Numbered from the stretch's first letter, positions 26,860 to 38,171 are shown. The stretch: 64,000 nt of DNA from Strigops habroptila (GCF_004027225.2 NC_044284.2:13992501-14056500), one strand, 5' to 3'. Notes: a model not told the origin generated them from the letters alone. Made by a program: numbers and translations.

Positions 26860-29800
26860 GTAATGAAACTTCTTGTGTTTAGAAAAAGTGGTTTGCAGCT
26901 TTGTCTCTTCGGTTCCCAGTGTAGCTGAGAATGTAATTGCAGTGGGTTTTATTGACATTCAGAGATTTATTACACTTTTGCTTGGTGGAGCATTGGTTCT
27001 TAGAGTAGGGGGAGGTGCAGATTATTTTCAACGACTTTAAATATTTTATCACTTTCGTCAGGAGATAAAGCAACTCTATCAATATTACCTAGTATACAGT
27101 TTCTCCTTAAGAAAAATAACTAAATTCTGTGGTAAACTGCCTGAATGGCTTAAAATAGAAAGTGAAAATAATTCGAGTCCCTTTGCAAGAAGTTATTCCT
27201 GTATCTTTACATATCTGATGACTGACAGAGGTTTTTTGGCATTGGCATGATTTCACAGAGTAATTTCTGTTGGAATTCTGACCATCAAATAACTACAGGA
27301 ATTGGGGGTATTTTAGTTTCTGAAATAGTTATACAGTTTCTCATTTGATACTGTGGGAAAAAAACCAAGAGAACTTGCTTCGTAAGGATGTGACTGTATG
27401 ATGAGAGTAATGGCAAACAGTATTCTGTACCTTGTATGTGGGTCAGTATTGCTTTTTGCTTCAGTGGTTTTATTCAAAGAGATGCGTAAAAATATATTTG
27501 AAAATTCTGGACTCTGAGTCTAGTTGATGTTTTGGACTGTTTAGGTGCCTTTATAGGTATATATACATACAGTAATGTCTGTATAATTTTTTTTTTCAAA
27601 TTAAGTACTTAAAGATTATTTAAGTAACCCTCCTAATCTTAAAAGTGCTATAGCATTAGTTTTAAGAACAGAAGCATTATATAGAGGCATTTAAGAACTG
27701 CAGTATTACGCTTCAGCACCTCTCTATCTGATTATCATTAACTGCAAGATTATCAATAATCTGCAAGACAGTCACACACTTATAATAGTATGCACAAAAC
27801 TGGAGCCTTAATGAATAATATTTAATTTCTCTACATGATCTTTCTCATTCTTCGTCTTCAGTTGATGTATATGTCAAGAGAGAATTTTATTTGGTTGTTT
27901 AAAATAATTTTAATTTTAGAAATTTTAATTATTTAAAAATAACTTTAATTTTTAATGTAAAGGAGAGATGAGATGTTGAGAGCATAAGGGTAACCTGGTT
28001 ATGAGGTACTTGACAGTTCCTGGGTTCTCAACAGATACCTGTTCTGTGGTGATAAGTTGTTAAACACTATTGCCCACTTGAAAGCAACTCAAAAAGCTCT
28101 TATTGACACAAGTGTTTAATTTTGTAGTTCCTTTGATGATGTAGTGGGAAAGGAACCACCCGCTGTTGGTCCCTTGCAAGTATTCCAGTGGGGACCAGAA
28201 AGGAATATACACCATCCAGAAACGTGTTCAGTGAATTTGTGACTGTAGCATCAATATCTGAGAGCTTTGTTTATTTACTGAAGAGGAGATTAGTATTACT
28301 TAAATAATGTGTCTTGGAGCTAGGCAGGGAGACAGTATTCTGTTTCCCTGCCTCCCCCTTCCCCGTTTTACCTTATATTCTTTTACTTTGTTAGTATGTG
28401 TTAACTGGAGTTAGGAATCTGTATTAATCTGAGAGGAATTACCGCCCTGTAATTTTGTGTTTTCTGGGTTGCAGAAGTATCAGGTGAGAATTTGGTTGGA
28501 GATCCTTGTATAAGGAACAAAAAAATAATATTTAAGACTGTACTGCTTTAGTGATTCATTTGTACTTGACTGACTAATAGTGTGTCAGAGGAGCTATTAG
28601 TTTTGTTTTCCAATTTGAGACATGTTTTTTTGCTGTATAAAGTTCCTCTCGCTGCTTATCTTCTCTGGCTAATACTTAATGTTTTTACTTAGTGGTGTGC
28701 AAGACAGTAAAGGGAAATAGTCTGTTCCTATCAAGACTTCTAAAAACTATTTTTTTTAATGATGTCTAGATTCAACTAGCATCTTGTGTTTTGAGTTCAT
28801 GTGGAATTTATTCTGAACTTCTGTTACAGATTCAGTGCAACAACTAAAATAGAAAAACCCCAGTTTTTACAAATGACTACTGGATTTCTGGGTCCTTTTT
28901 TTTGTTGTCAGGAAGCTATTCTAACAGTGTACTTACACATGCATTAATTTTTTGTTTTCAGAAGTTGAGTAATTGAGGGATAGGCTTCCTTGGCCTGCAT
29001 TGTTAAAGGTGTAACCCCTTTCTACCCTCTGTCTTCAAATAAAAAGGGTATTAGCAGTCTATATTGTATCCCCAGTAGCAGTACTATATCATTTATATAA
29101 TTTAGATGAATATATGCATATAAAATTAAGTTGTGATTTATAATTTATATCCGCAGTAGCTGAATTGTATAAATTAGTATAATTATATGAAAAGAAAATT
29201 GAGGCTGTTCAGCCTGGAGAAGAGAAGGCTGCGTGGAGACCTCATAGCAGCCTTCCAGTATCTGAAGGCAGCCTACAAGGATGCTGGAGCGGGACTCTTC
29301 ATCAGGGACTGTAGCAATAGGACAAGAGGTGATGGGTTCAAACTTAAACAGGGGAGAATTAGAGTGGATATAAGGAAGAAGTTCTTTACTGTGAGGGTGG
29401 TGAGGCACTGGAACAGATTGCCCAAGGAAGTCATGAATGCTCCATCCCTGGTAGTGTTCAAGGCCAGGTTGGACGGAGTTTTGGGCAACATGGTCTAGTG
29501 TGAGGCATCCCTGCCCATGGCAGGGGGTTGGAACTAGATGATCTTAAGGTCCTTTCCAACCCAAAGCACCCTGTGATTCTATATCATACTAATAATGAGT
29601 ATTGGGAGATTTAATCTTGAAAACTTGTCATCTAAATAATAAAGCAATTCCATGTTCAACAGACTTTTTCCCCTCTTTCTAGACAGAAACTCCATCTGCC
29701 CTTATTTTGGCACCAACAAGGGAGTTAGCAATTCAGATAGAGAGACAAGCTAAAGAACTGATGGCTGGTTTACCAAACATGAGAACAGTTCTCCTGGTAG

Positions 29801-32800
29801 GAGGCTTGCCACTGCCACCACAGCTTCACCGTCTCAAGCAAAGTGTTAAGGTAAGGACTGTAGTGTGGAAAGATCTTGGGGAGAGTTATGTTTTCATGAC
29901 ATTCACGGAAAAGAAAAATGTGATTGTTGACATATATGGTCACACAAAGATGCAAACAGACAAGGAGTTCTGATTTACAGCAAAAATAGTTAATTTTTAT
30001 TATTATAATCTGCATATATATATACATATAAATGCAGGTTACATTGCTTGTATTTGGACGCTGCCATTAGAGTTCTAAAGGGTCCATTTCTTTTTGAGGC
30101 TTCACAGTTTATTAAGTTATCTACAAAAGTTTTAGAACTCGAATGCAGGTAATTTCAGTAATAAGCACCCTTCTCACCTATGTGCTGTAACTTTGTAGTT
30201 TTTCTGAGAGAGTCATCTGTCCTTTCATGGAATTTCTAACTCCTGTGTTGGGTTTTTTTTTGTGTTTCTTTTCTTAGGTTATAATAGCAACACCTGGAAG
30301 ACTTCTTGAGATTTTAAAGCAAAGTTCTGTTCAACTGCATGGCATAAAAATTGTAGTGGTGGATGAAGTAAGTTTTCAGTTATCAGGGCTGCATTGCCTA
30401 TACAGAGGTTCTTGAAGAGTGAGTGTGAGTGGCTGGTCTAACTGATTAAACATACAGGGTCTTTGTTATAAAGATAAAATATATGTCTTAAGGGGAAAAA
30501 AAGATTTTTTTTTTTTTTTTTTTAACACAATTTGAAACGTGTTTGAACAAGGCATGTTCTGTTGGCTATAACAGACTTAGATACCCGATAGGTTAATACT
30601 GCTAGACCAGTGGGAACCATTTGTTTTTAATTTTCTCATTTAGCTTTTCTTCTGACTTGAAATATCCTGCATTTGGATTATTACATGCCAATTATGCACA
30701 TTATGGTTTTTCTGTCAATCTGTTCAGGATTCTGCTGTTCAAGGAAAAATCTGGTGCAAATGTTGTTTGGTTTTTTCCATTTTCTTTTCACTTAGGTGGA
30801 TACCATGTTAAAAATGGGCTTCCAGCAGCAAGTGTTGGATATTTTGGAAGACATCTCTCACGATCATCAAACCATACTGGTGTCAGCCACGATTCCAGTG
30901 GGCATTGAACACTTAGCAAATCAGCTTCTGCACAATTTTGTAAGAATAACAATTGGAGAAAAGAATCTCCCATGTTCCAATGTTCGCCAAATTATCTTGT
31001 GGGTAGAAGAGCCATCTAAAAAGAAAAAGCTGTTTGAAATACTAAATGTAAGTCCAGTATTTTTCTCATAAGAACAACTTATGAGTCATGTCTTTACACA
31101 TCTCTGTTAGGTTCTCATCTTTAATTCTAATGCGTATGTGGTGAAGAGGAGGAGTGAGGTTAAGCATGTAACTGCACTAACTAGTGCACCCGACAACTCC
31201 TGTGCAGCAGCAGCAAACTAGATTCCTCTGCTGGGATACAGATTAGAAATAATGATTTTGCTATTTTTTTGTGATGCGCAGTGTGGCACCACAAAGATTT
31301 GTGCCGGTTATCTGAGAGTGGTAGAGGAACAGGACTTTCTTAAACTGCCATAGCTGCTGTGTGGCCTGGGAGTAGTTCGTAATTTTAAAAGTCAGAAAAG
31401 AAACCAGTGAGAAAGCTAATCTAGTTATTTCTTGAAATTTTTTTACATTAATAATCTTTTATGAGTACCTTGGGGGGGAAATTTGGAGTCTTGGCTGAAA
31501 TTATTCAAGAAGTAAATTAGAATCTTTAACTGAACCTCGAAGAAGTTTTAAACAAACATAAAGCTACTTACTTTTAAAAAATGCATGTATTGATATAAAC
31601 TTGAGTTCTGAGTGTACAAATCATATGTTTATGATGTACAGATGTGTATAGTTTCCTGGCTGGTACCTTGTTCCTTCTTATCTAGAGTCTAAACACATTT
31701 ATTCATCTGAAGGTCTTGTATTAGAAATAATGAGCAGAAGAAATCGAATCCGAGTTGGTGATGATGAACAGCAAACTGTTGTAATACCTCCTTACATAAA
31801 CTGTTTAACTTTACAGGATAAGAAACTCTTCAAGCCTCCAGTGTTGGTATTTGTGGACTGTAAGCTAGGAGCAGATCTGTTGAGTGATGCTGTTCATAAG
31901 ATTACAGGATTGCAGTGTACAGCTATGCATTCTGAAAAGTCTCAGGTGGAAAGAACAGACATATTACAGGTCTGTGCCTCCGAAAGTTGTGGCGGTTTTG
32001 ATAAACTTAAAATGGCCTTTTTTTTTTTTTTTTAAGGTTGCTTAATTTGAACAAGTTAAACCATAATTTACTGCTTTTCTGCAGTAAAACCTGGAGTATT
32101 GCTGAGACAGTGAGAGATAGCAAAATAGGGACCAAGCAAATGGGACCAAGCGAAATACTGGAGACTAATTCCTAGATTATTTGCTTTGAAATGTGAATTT
32201 AAATATACATTTAAGTTTAATTGACAATTATTTAATTAAAATTGTGGGTTTTATTTCTTACCTCTGTGAATTGTATTTCTGCTTAAATCAAGAATACAGG
32301 GAGCCATTTTCTCTTCTGCAGTAGAATAATCCCGTGGGGTGTGTTCTGGCACTATATAACTAACCCTAGCCTATGCTTAGAGAGGTTAAAAAAGAATTAT
32401 TTTTGTTAATTCTTCCTTTGCTAGGGATTACTTCAGGAGAAGTATGAAGTTATAGTAAGTACTGGAGTCCTTGGACGAGGGCTGGACCTTGTCAATGTCA
32501 AACTGGTAGTAAATTTTGATATGCCTTCAAGTATGGATGAATATGTACATCAGGTAAGTAAATTGCTAAAGCGTTATTTGACAAGACTACTGAAATGTGA
32601 CATCCACCTCTGGAAATTTAAATGTAAATGTAAACAGAAAGGTTATTTTCCTCTTCAGAATATTGTTTTTATGGGAAAGAAAGGTGCTGAGTATCTCTTC
32701 TGGAAGTCTCTTCTGTAAATTATTAAAATCTATAATGCTGTTCTTTTGTCTCCTATAGATTACTAAAAACTAGAACAATGTTCTTTTGTCAGTTATGTTT

Positions 32801-34354
32801 AAAGTATTATTTTTCCTGTTTCATACTCTCTTGTGTCTATAGAAAGCGAAGTTAACCATGTTTTTACTATCTGTGTGAAGAAAGGCCAAATACCCCTCTT
32901 TCTGCTGCAGCTCATCTGCAGTGTGGGATATGCATGTAATACGGTCGGGAAGGCAGTTGTGAACTTTATGTTCATTCCCTCTTCTTACTCCAATATCTCC
33001 TCTGATTTTTTTTCTGAACATTTCCTGCTTAAAAACAAAGGTGTGTGGATTTTGTGTGTGTGTATTTAAAACACCCCAACCCTAGTTTGGCTAGCAGATC
33101 AAGAGAACTAATTATTACCCTCTTTTTGGAACTTAAAAAGCTACAGTACTCTACTACTGTGTCCAGTTTTGAGACCATTAACTACAAGAAAAGCCAACAA
33201 ACTGGAGAGAGTTTGCACAAAGTCCGGGGGCTGGCATACGTGACCCATGAATAGAGGCAGAGGGAACCGGGCTTGTTTGGGCTGGAGGAGAGATTTAATT
33301 GTGGTTTTCCCTTTGGTAATGGATGGTTTCAGAGGAGACAGAGCTGGACTCTTCTTGGAGATGCGCAATAAAAGAACAAGAGCCAATAGTTACAACTTGT
33401 TGCAAGGGAAATTCTGGCCTTATAACAGGGAAAAATGTTTTGTTTTTCACAGCGAGAGCAGTGAAACTCCATAGGACAGGGCCCTGAGCAAATTGATCTA
33501 ACCTCTCTGGTTTTTTATTATCTTTCTGCTAAAGCTTCAAGCAAGTAATAAATAAATACAGATGGTCTTTCCTAGCATCAAAACTGTACCAATATTAACA
33601 TACTATCTCTTCCTAAATAAATAGCCTTTGTATATACCTTTCTAATTTGTTCAAGCACTTTGGATAATATTGATAAATAATTTTCAGCTACTAGAACATT
33701 GAAAGTAAAGGGCTTTTTTTATGGTCATGCTTGTACATATCATGCTTGCTACAAGATACATGTATGTGGCATTGCTACAATAAACATTTTTTAAAGCATT
33801 TTATTTGGACCAGATTTACTGTAAGCTTTTGCGCATAGGCTGTATCATGTATCTCAGCATCAATATTGGACTTGAGCTATATCCCATAAGCAAGTTGTAG
33901 TTTTAGATGCATCTAAGCTAAAGCTTCAGATCTGCATAGTCTGACTTCAAGAAGTTTGTTAGAGGATGAGACGCAGAGGTTTGGCCTTGTCTCTTAGGTT
34001 AGTCAGTGTTTTATAACAGAAAATTAAGGATCATTGAAGAACTTCCATTTAATACTGATAACTTAAAATGATTTTTTTTTTCTTTTTCAGGTTGGAAGAG
34101 CAGGGAGGTTGGGTCACAGTGGAACTGCAATTACTTTTATCAATAACAACAGCAAGAAGCTCTTCTGGGATGTTGTGAAGAGAGTAAAGCCAACAGGCAC
34201 CATTCTTCCCCCACAGCTGCTGAATTCCCCGTATCTTCATGACCAAAAGAGAAGGGAACAACAGAGACTTAAACAATTACAGAATAGCCTTGTAACAGGA
34301 GATAATATTATGGACATTATTAGAAAACATGACAAAAATAATTCTCAGAGGTAA
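26038..34354 (+). CDS. DDX59: DDX59, zinc-HIT DEAD-box RNA helicase (complete, 7 coding exons, 625 aa)
   Basis: The coding exons are 26038-26859, 29683-29850, 30278-30367, 30796-31047, 31817-31969, 32425-32553 and 34091-34354. All junctions are GT-AG and phase 0. The 625-residue product is close to human DDX59 (about 619). Domains in order: a zinc-HIT-like finger (Cys113, 116, 124, 132, 136, His140), Q motif (228-236), Walker A ADTGSGKT (253-260), PTREL (285-289), TPGR (335-338), motif II as DEVD (359-362), SAT (390-392), motif [11 protein letters not shown], and motif VI HQVGRAGR (537-544). The family unwinds RNA using ATP; human DDX59 mutations cause an orofaciodigital syndrome with ciliary and Hedgehog-signalling defects. 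DEVD instead of the usual DEAD is the one odd residue: the exon junction GAA|GTG GAT is unambiguous. KIF14 follows 1.8 kb downstream on the same strand, under its own promoter. Confidence 0.96.
26860..29682 (+). other. DDX59: DDX59 intron 2
   Basis: This is the largest DDX59 intron (2.8 kb), starting GTAATG and ending TTTCTAG. It is AT-rich, and its 3' part carries a CR1 LINE fragment in sense orientation ending about 100 bp before the acceptor. I see no other exon. Confidence 0.75.
29188..29585 (+). mobile_element. CR1 LINE 3' fragment (5'-truncated)
   Basis: The sequence opens in the CR1 second open reading frame ([19 protein letters not shown] motif at 29200-29245). It continues with the C-terminal signature [28 protein letters not shown] and FKARLDG (to 29498), then the CR1 3'UTR (GGTTGGAACTAGATGATCTT, TTCCAACCCAA), ending GTGATTCTAT. 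CR1 is the main LINE of birds and other reptiles, and its copies are typically 5'-truncated like this one. The roughly 103-codon coding part is still open, so the copy is rather young, but it is only the tail and cannot move by itself. Confidence 0.93.
29683..29850 (+). CDS. DDX59: DDX59 coding exon 3 (aa 275-330)
   Basis: The acceptor is CCTCTTTCTAG and the donor AAG|GTAAGG. It encodes motif Ia (APTRELAIQ) and the GGLPLPPQ segment of helicase domain 1. Confidence 0.95.
30278..30367 (+). CDS. DDX59: DDX59 coding exon 4 (aa 331-360)
   Basis: The acceptor is TTTTCTTAG and the donor GAA|GTAAGT. It encodes ATPGR (motif Ib) and ends in VVVDE, the first half of motif II. Confidence 0.95.
30504..30523 (+). 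repeat. Poly(T) tract in DDX59 intron 4
   Basis: A run of about 19 T near 30504-30523. A similar run (about 16 T) lies at about 32018-32033 in intron 6. No role is apparent. Confidence 0.8.
30796..31047 (+). CDS. DDX59: DDX59 coding exon 5 (aa 361-444)
   Basis: The acceptor is TTTTCACTTAG. The exon opens GTG GAT, so motif II reads DE|VD. It goes on through MLKMGFQQQ, the SAT motif and [10 protein letters not shown] to FEILN, ending AAT|GTAAGT. Confidence 0.95.
31817..31969 (+). CDS. DDX59: DDX59 coding exon 6 (aa 445-495)
   Basis: The acceptor is AACTTTACAG and the donor TTACAG|GTCTGT. It encodes [20 protein letters not shown], the start of helicase domain 2, and HSEKSQ. The frame stays open upstream of the acceptor; see findings. 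Confidence 0.94.
32425..32553 (+). CDS. DDX59: DDX59 coding exon 7 (aa 496-538)
   Basis: The acceptor is CCTTTGCTAG and the donor CAG|GTAAGT. It encodes motif V ([10 protein letters not shown]) and VVNFDMP, ending in YVHQ at the start of motif VI. Confidence 0.95.
32554..34090 (+). other. DDX59: DDX59 intron 7
   Basis: This 1.5-kb intron starts GTAAGT and ends TCTTTTTCAG. It holds the diverged CR1 fragment and a short GT repeat (about 33051-33062). No exon is seen. Confidence 0.7.
33090..33510 (+). mobile_element. Old, diverged CR1 fragment
   Basis: In DDX59 intron 7, the words ACTGTGTCCAGTTTTG, ACAAGAAAAGCC, TTGTTTGGGCTGGAGGAGAG, AGAGCTGGACTC and AGGGAAAAATGTTTTG follow the order of a CR1 3' region in sense orientation, but with many substitutions and small gaps. 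It is clearly older than the copy at 29.2 kb. Boundaries are approximate. Confidence 0.7.
34091..34354 (+). CDS. DDX59: DDX59 coding exon 8 (aa 539-625, stop)
   Basis: The acceptor TCTTTTTCAG is followed by GTT GGA AGA, completing motif VI ([10 protein letters not shown]). It continues through [10 protein letters not shown] and [12 protein letters not shown] to the C-terminal IIRKHDK, with stop TAA at 34352-34354. Confidence 0.96.
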   Translation, partial: VGRAGRLGHSGTAITFINNNSKKLFWDVVKRVKPTGTILPPQLLNSPYLHDQKRREQQRLKQLQNSLVTGDNIMDIIRKHDKNNSQR

Positions 34355-34425
34355 TAAAGACATATTTATAGTTATGTAATTATAATGAAAGTGTGATTAA
34401 AAATAAACATGGAATTTTGATGCCT
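34352..34425 (+). terminator. DDX59: DDX59 3'UTR and poly(A) signals
   Basis: An AATAAA at 34353-34358 overlaps the stop codon, and a second one lies at 34402-34407. A T/G-rich stretch (about 34418-34445) follows the second, fitting a cleavage site near 34425. The 3'UTR would be only about 70 nt. Confidence 0.65.
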
Positions 34426-35879
34426 TGTATATTGCCTTTTTTTAAGAAGTTCAGTTTTTTAAGGAGTCTCATTTTTAGCTCATCTTTATTTTGAAATACA
34501 GGCTATTGTGTGTTTGAATTACAGTAGTGCCTAGTAAAAATACTTCATGTAGCCCTTTTTCAAAACGCAGTAGTCTTTGGTCTTGCTTATAACATAAACT
34601 GAGAAGATACTCTCAATTTTGTCTTAATATTTCTGAATAATCACTTCAGACTTCTTGTGAAACACATTCTTCTGGTGATTTTTATGTCATTATATTCAGA
34701 TGAGATCTTTGCAAAGGACACCCTCACAAAAAAGGAAAAAAAATATGGTGACAGATTGGTCTCTGAAAACAAGCCTCCATCTCTTCCTGTTAGCTTACAT
34801 AAAAGCTTCCACTGGGAACATTGCTCCGAATCCTCGGTATGTTCTCTGGAGTTTCTTGTGAATATACATGCAAGTTTTGTTTGTGAACAGTACTGAAAGT
34901 TTAGTTTCTTCTTTATTGCCTGTGGACCAGTTAAAAGTCCTACTTGAGCACTTGCAATAGGAGAAATACTTGGTTATTAGTACAATTTAGTTCTAGACAA
35001 ATAGGATAAACAACCTAAAGTAAAAATTCGTGTTCTTATTTTCTGAAATATTGTAGTTCATTACATATATTACATATATATAACATTGATACATGTATAA
35101 TATATGTAACATATGAATATGTAGATCATTACTACTCAGTTAAGCATAACTTGCCTTGTTCTGACACCAGATGCTGTTTAATGTATTTTTTTTCAGGTAA
35201 TGAAACCAAAACCATATCAAGACAGTGTTATACAACTTGCATCCAAAGTCTGAGATAGGTTATAATCAAAACTTGCCTTTTTTTTTTCCTTCTTTTAGAC
35301 TGAAGCTTGAGAAATAGGTTTCATCAGAGCTTTCATGCTGTTGTGATGCATCATCCCTTTTTGGCAGAATGAGGTGTGCGAGGTAGTTAGGTGATAGCCC
35401 TGTACGTTGTATGTCTGCTCTTTGGCCGAAGGACAGCAATACGATAGACTGACTGTGTTAAGTAATTTTTAACAGCTCAGTTGGTTATTTTTTTTCTGCG
35501 AGTAGAAACAAAGAGAAGGTTTTGCCTGCTGGGAGACAGATGACGGAAGTGTCATACTGGTGCCACATTTATATCGTTAGTAATGACACACCACTAGTTT
35601 TAGTTCTGATGATCTGAAATATATTTATTATGATGCCTACTATTTTCTATGCACGGTTGCTACTACTTTACTCTGCTACAGGGAAACCTTGTTTTTAACT
35701 CGCCTCTCCTTTGCCTTTTGTCTCCCTCTGCTGGGTTTTTACTCTTCTCCATGTTAACTCAGTTGTACAGTATTTACAAATCGTATCTTTTATAAGAAGC
35801 ATGTATCTTTGTGCAAGAGGCCACTTTTTCTCTCCGGGGGAGACTTGACCATCTTCCTTCTCCCCAGGCCTCAGACTCT
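34426..35879. other. Spacer between DDX59 and KIF14
   Basis: AT-rich DNA with no gene I can support. An AT-rich stretch with imperfect dyad symmetry lies at about 35052-35125. The spacer ends where the KIF14 CpG island begins. Confidence 0.6.
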
Positions 35880-36157
35880 TCAGTGTCCCCGTTTGTTCCA
35901 AGGGGTGACCCGGTGGTTGCTGCGTTCCGAGTGCCGCTCAGCTCTCCCCTCAGCAGGCGGCTCGGTTCGCGGACCGTGCCCGTCATTTGAGGGGTCACCG
36001 GCGGCGCCGGGCTTCCTGCCCGTCACCCGCAGGCTGCTGGCCGCGGGATCTCCCTGTAAGGAAGGAGACGCTTCCGCTGGGGGAGCCGCGGTCCGGGCGG
36101 TGCTGCCCGCCCTCCCAGCGCGGGGCCGCCCCCTTCTGACGCAGCTCCCTGCAGGAG

Positions 36158-36186
36158 CCAATCCCCGCGGGCCCGGCGCATTCAAA
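36158..36186 (+). promoter_or_regulatory. KIF14: CCAAT box plus CHR-like element
   Basis: CCAAT at 36158-36162 and TTCAAA at 36181-36186 are separated by a GC-rich stretch. The transcription start would be expected within some tens of bases downstream, about 36.2 kb. Confidence 0.55.
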
Positions 36187-36199
36187 CGGGGCACGAGAG

Positions 36200-36257
36200 G
36201 GCGCGAGCCGCGTCCGGCACGGAGCGGAGCGAGGCCGGCGCGTGAGGCGGGGCCGCG
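36200..36257 (+). other. KIF14: KIF14 non-coding exon 1 (approximate)
   Basis: A donor-like GCCGCG|GTGAGG ends the block at 36257, and a second one (GAG|GTGAGG) lies a few bases on. The coding start is in exon 2, so this would be 5'UTR only. Neither the transcription start nor the choice of donor can be settled here. Confidence 0.35.
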
Positions 36258-38082
36258 GTGAGGTGAGGGACGGGGCTCCCGCCCGGGCCCGGGGTGCGCG
36301 TCCCGCGGGCGGGCTGTTGTTTCGGGAGCCGCAGAGCTGAGGTACCCCCCTCTCCCTCAGGCAGCCGCTGCTTTCCTCTCCCCTTCCCCCGGCGGGCGCG
36401 GGTGGGGCCGGCAGGGCTGAGGGGCCGCTTCGGCGAGGCCGTCCTAAAGCAGGTCTGTAGATGTGTCCAGCGTCTGATGGGGGCTCGCCTGAAGAGGGTA
36501 GGTGTGCTGAGGGATAGTAGGGCTATCGCGTTATGCGTTTTCACCCAGCTTTGAACGCTTCGGTTTCATCTCTGATTGTTATTTGTAATCATTAAAAATG
36601 AGGAACGAGCGTGCTTTTGACGGGTCTTGAACCTTATTTTAGAACGAAGGAGGTTTTAAGGAAGCGATCAAGAAAAGTGCTGTGAATATTTGCAAGGCAC
36701 AACTATGGGAGAACGTCTGTCCTTATGCTAGTTATTTTAAAGGAGTTCCTTTTCCCTTGAAGGGAAAATATGGACTTTTAGGAAACACGAAAGCAATTCA
36801 CGGCTTACAACCATGTTTATTTACTGACTCCTAGGTGGAATCACAAAACGTGTATTTTACAACTCATGTAGCAGAAGAGTTTCCTGTATCAAACTGGTTT
36901 GAACAATATATATGCTCCGACTTTGAAATTCTAGAAACTTTCCTCACAAATTTTGACCTAGGAAGGCTTTGGGCAGTCGTGACACATGTAGAAGTGGATG
37001 CAACTGCATACTTTCTGAGAGTACTTGAAAGTTATAACTCAAAAATGCAGTATTTATATAAAAGAAACTGCTGTCTGAAGAATAGTTAAATGGTTGCTTG
37101 TATATCACTTGTTCTCATTTTGTTTCCCTTTCCTTTTCTGCTTCCTTTTTTTTCCTCTTCCCCTGACTACCTGCTTTTGTTAATGGTAGATGCGTTTTTT
37201 GAAGGATCTGAGACAGGTGACTTCTTGTTGCCACGTAATAGCAAACTAATTGCAGCTGGCAAGTCTGCAGTGGGTAATGATGTCAAACCTGTAACAACCC
37301 AGTAACTATGATGCATACGCAACAGTGAAAACATGCTTTTTTTATACATGTTGGGTACATACAGCTTTCTAAATCCTTATGTGTAGAAAGGATGCAGGAC
37401 ACATTTTACCATCTTTTTTCTGTCTCCTAGGCTAGGTATCTTTTTATTTTGCTATGAATCTATGTACTATAGTGAATTAAAATCATGTACAAACACATTT
37501 TAATAGTTGTCTTTTCTAACTGTCCTATTCTGATAGTGGGTTTTATATTATATGTCAAAATCCTGAAAAAACCCCAACCCAAACCTGCTTTCTGTGTTCA
37601 CAGATTTCCTACTCAATAGTTAATTTTGTTGTTCTATTGGAGTCTTATAGTTGTGAAGCACTAAGAGCTTAAAGAGTTGTGAGTGAATGGAGGCACAATG
37701 TCGATTTCACTTTCTTCAGGGATCATGGTAGATCATTTGAAAGAAATGTCCATGTTGATCTTTGTTGCTAAGTAGTTAGATTGTTCTTTGTACCAACTGG
37801 TGCTGCTTCATGATGCTGGGTTTACTTTCTGGCACAAAGAGAACTCAATAAATGGAATCAAATAGCCTATTTTTGGTAGAAGCAGTTATGCAAATTTAAA
37901 AGAATTTTTTTTTTTTAATTACTATTAATTTATTTATGTATTTTAAGTATTGGAGGTGAAACAGGCTACTAATTGTTATTAATGTTTGGAAGATGTATTT
38001 ATTGCAGTATACATAAAGAGCTCCAAAACACAACTTGCACTGGATATGAGCATCATAACAATTTTTCCTTTTTCTCCCACAG
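36258..38082 (+). other. KIF14: KIF14 intron 1
   Basis: It is GC-rich at first and then AT-rich, ending CTTTTTCTCCCACAG. An 84-codon open frame at 36835-37089 has no ATG start and no recognisable similarity; I treat it as chance. Confidence 0.5.
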
Positions 38083-38171
38083 ATTCCTTAAGAAGAAGCA
38101 ACTAGAAATAATCTTTTAGGAAAGGTGTTGTACACTTTTAAAACCTAACATTAACTTGCTGGAAGACAAAA

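Larger units (their letters stand above)
35880..36440 (+). promoter_or_regulatory. KIF14: CpG island promoter of KIF14
   Basis: This short CpG-rich block lies upstream of the KIF14 coding exons and 1.5 kb past the DDX59 poly(A) site. It holds an NF-Y-type CCAAT box (36158-36162, AGCCAATCCC) and, 18 bp further, TTCAAA (36181-36186), the reverse complement of the CHR core TTTGAA. CCAAT plus CHR is the hallmark of G2/M genes repressed by DREAM and activated by B-MYB/FOXM1, and KIF14 is a mitotic gene. Occupancy is inferred, not seen. Confidence 0.78.

Noticed and set aside
35809..36261. A 150-codon open frame upstream of KIF14
   Set aside because: It overlaps the KIF14 promoter CpG island; Ala/Arg/Pro-rich and without family similarity.
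36835..37089. An 84-codon open frame in KIF14 intron 1
   Set aside because: It begins at a GTG just after an in-frame stop, has no ATG start and no recognisable similarity; runs of this length are expected by chance in 64 kb.
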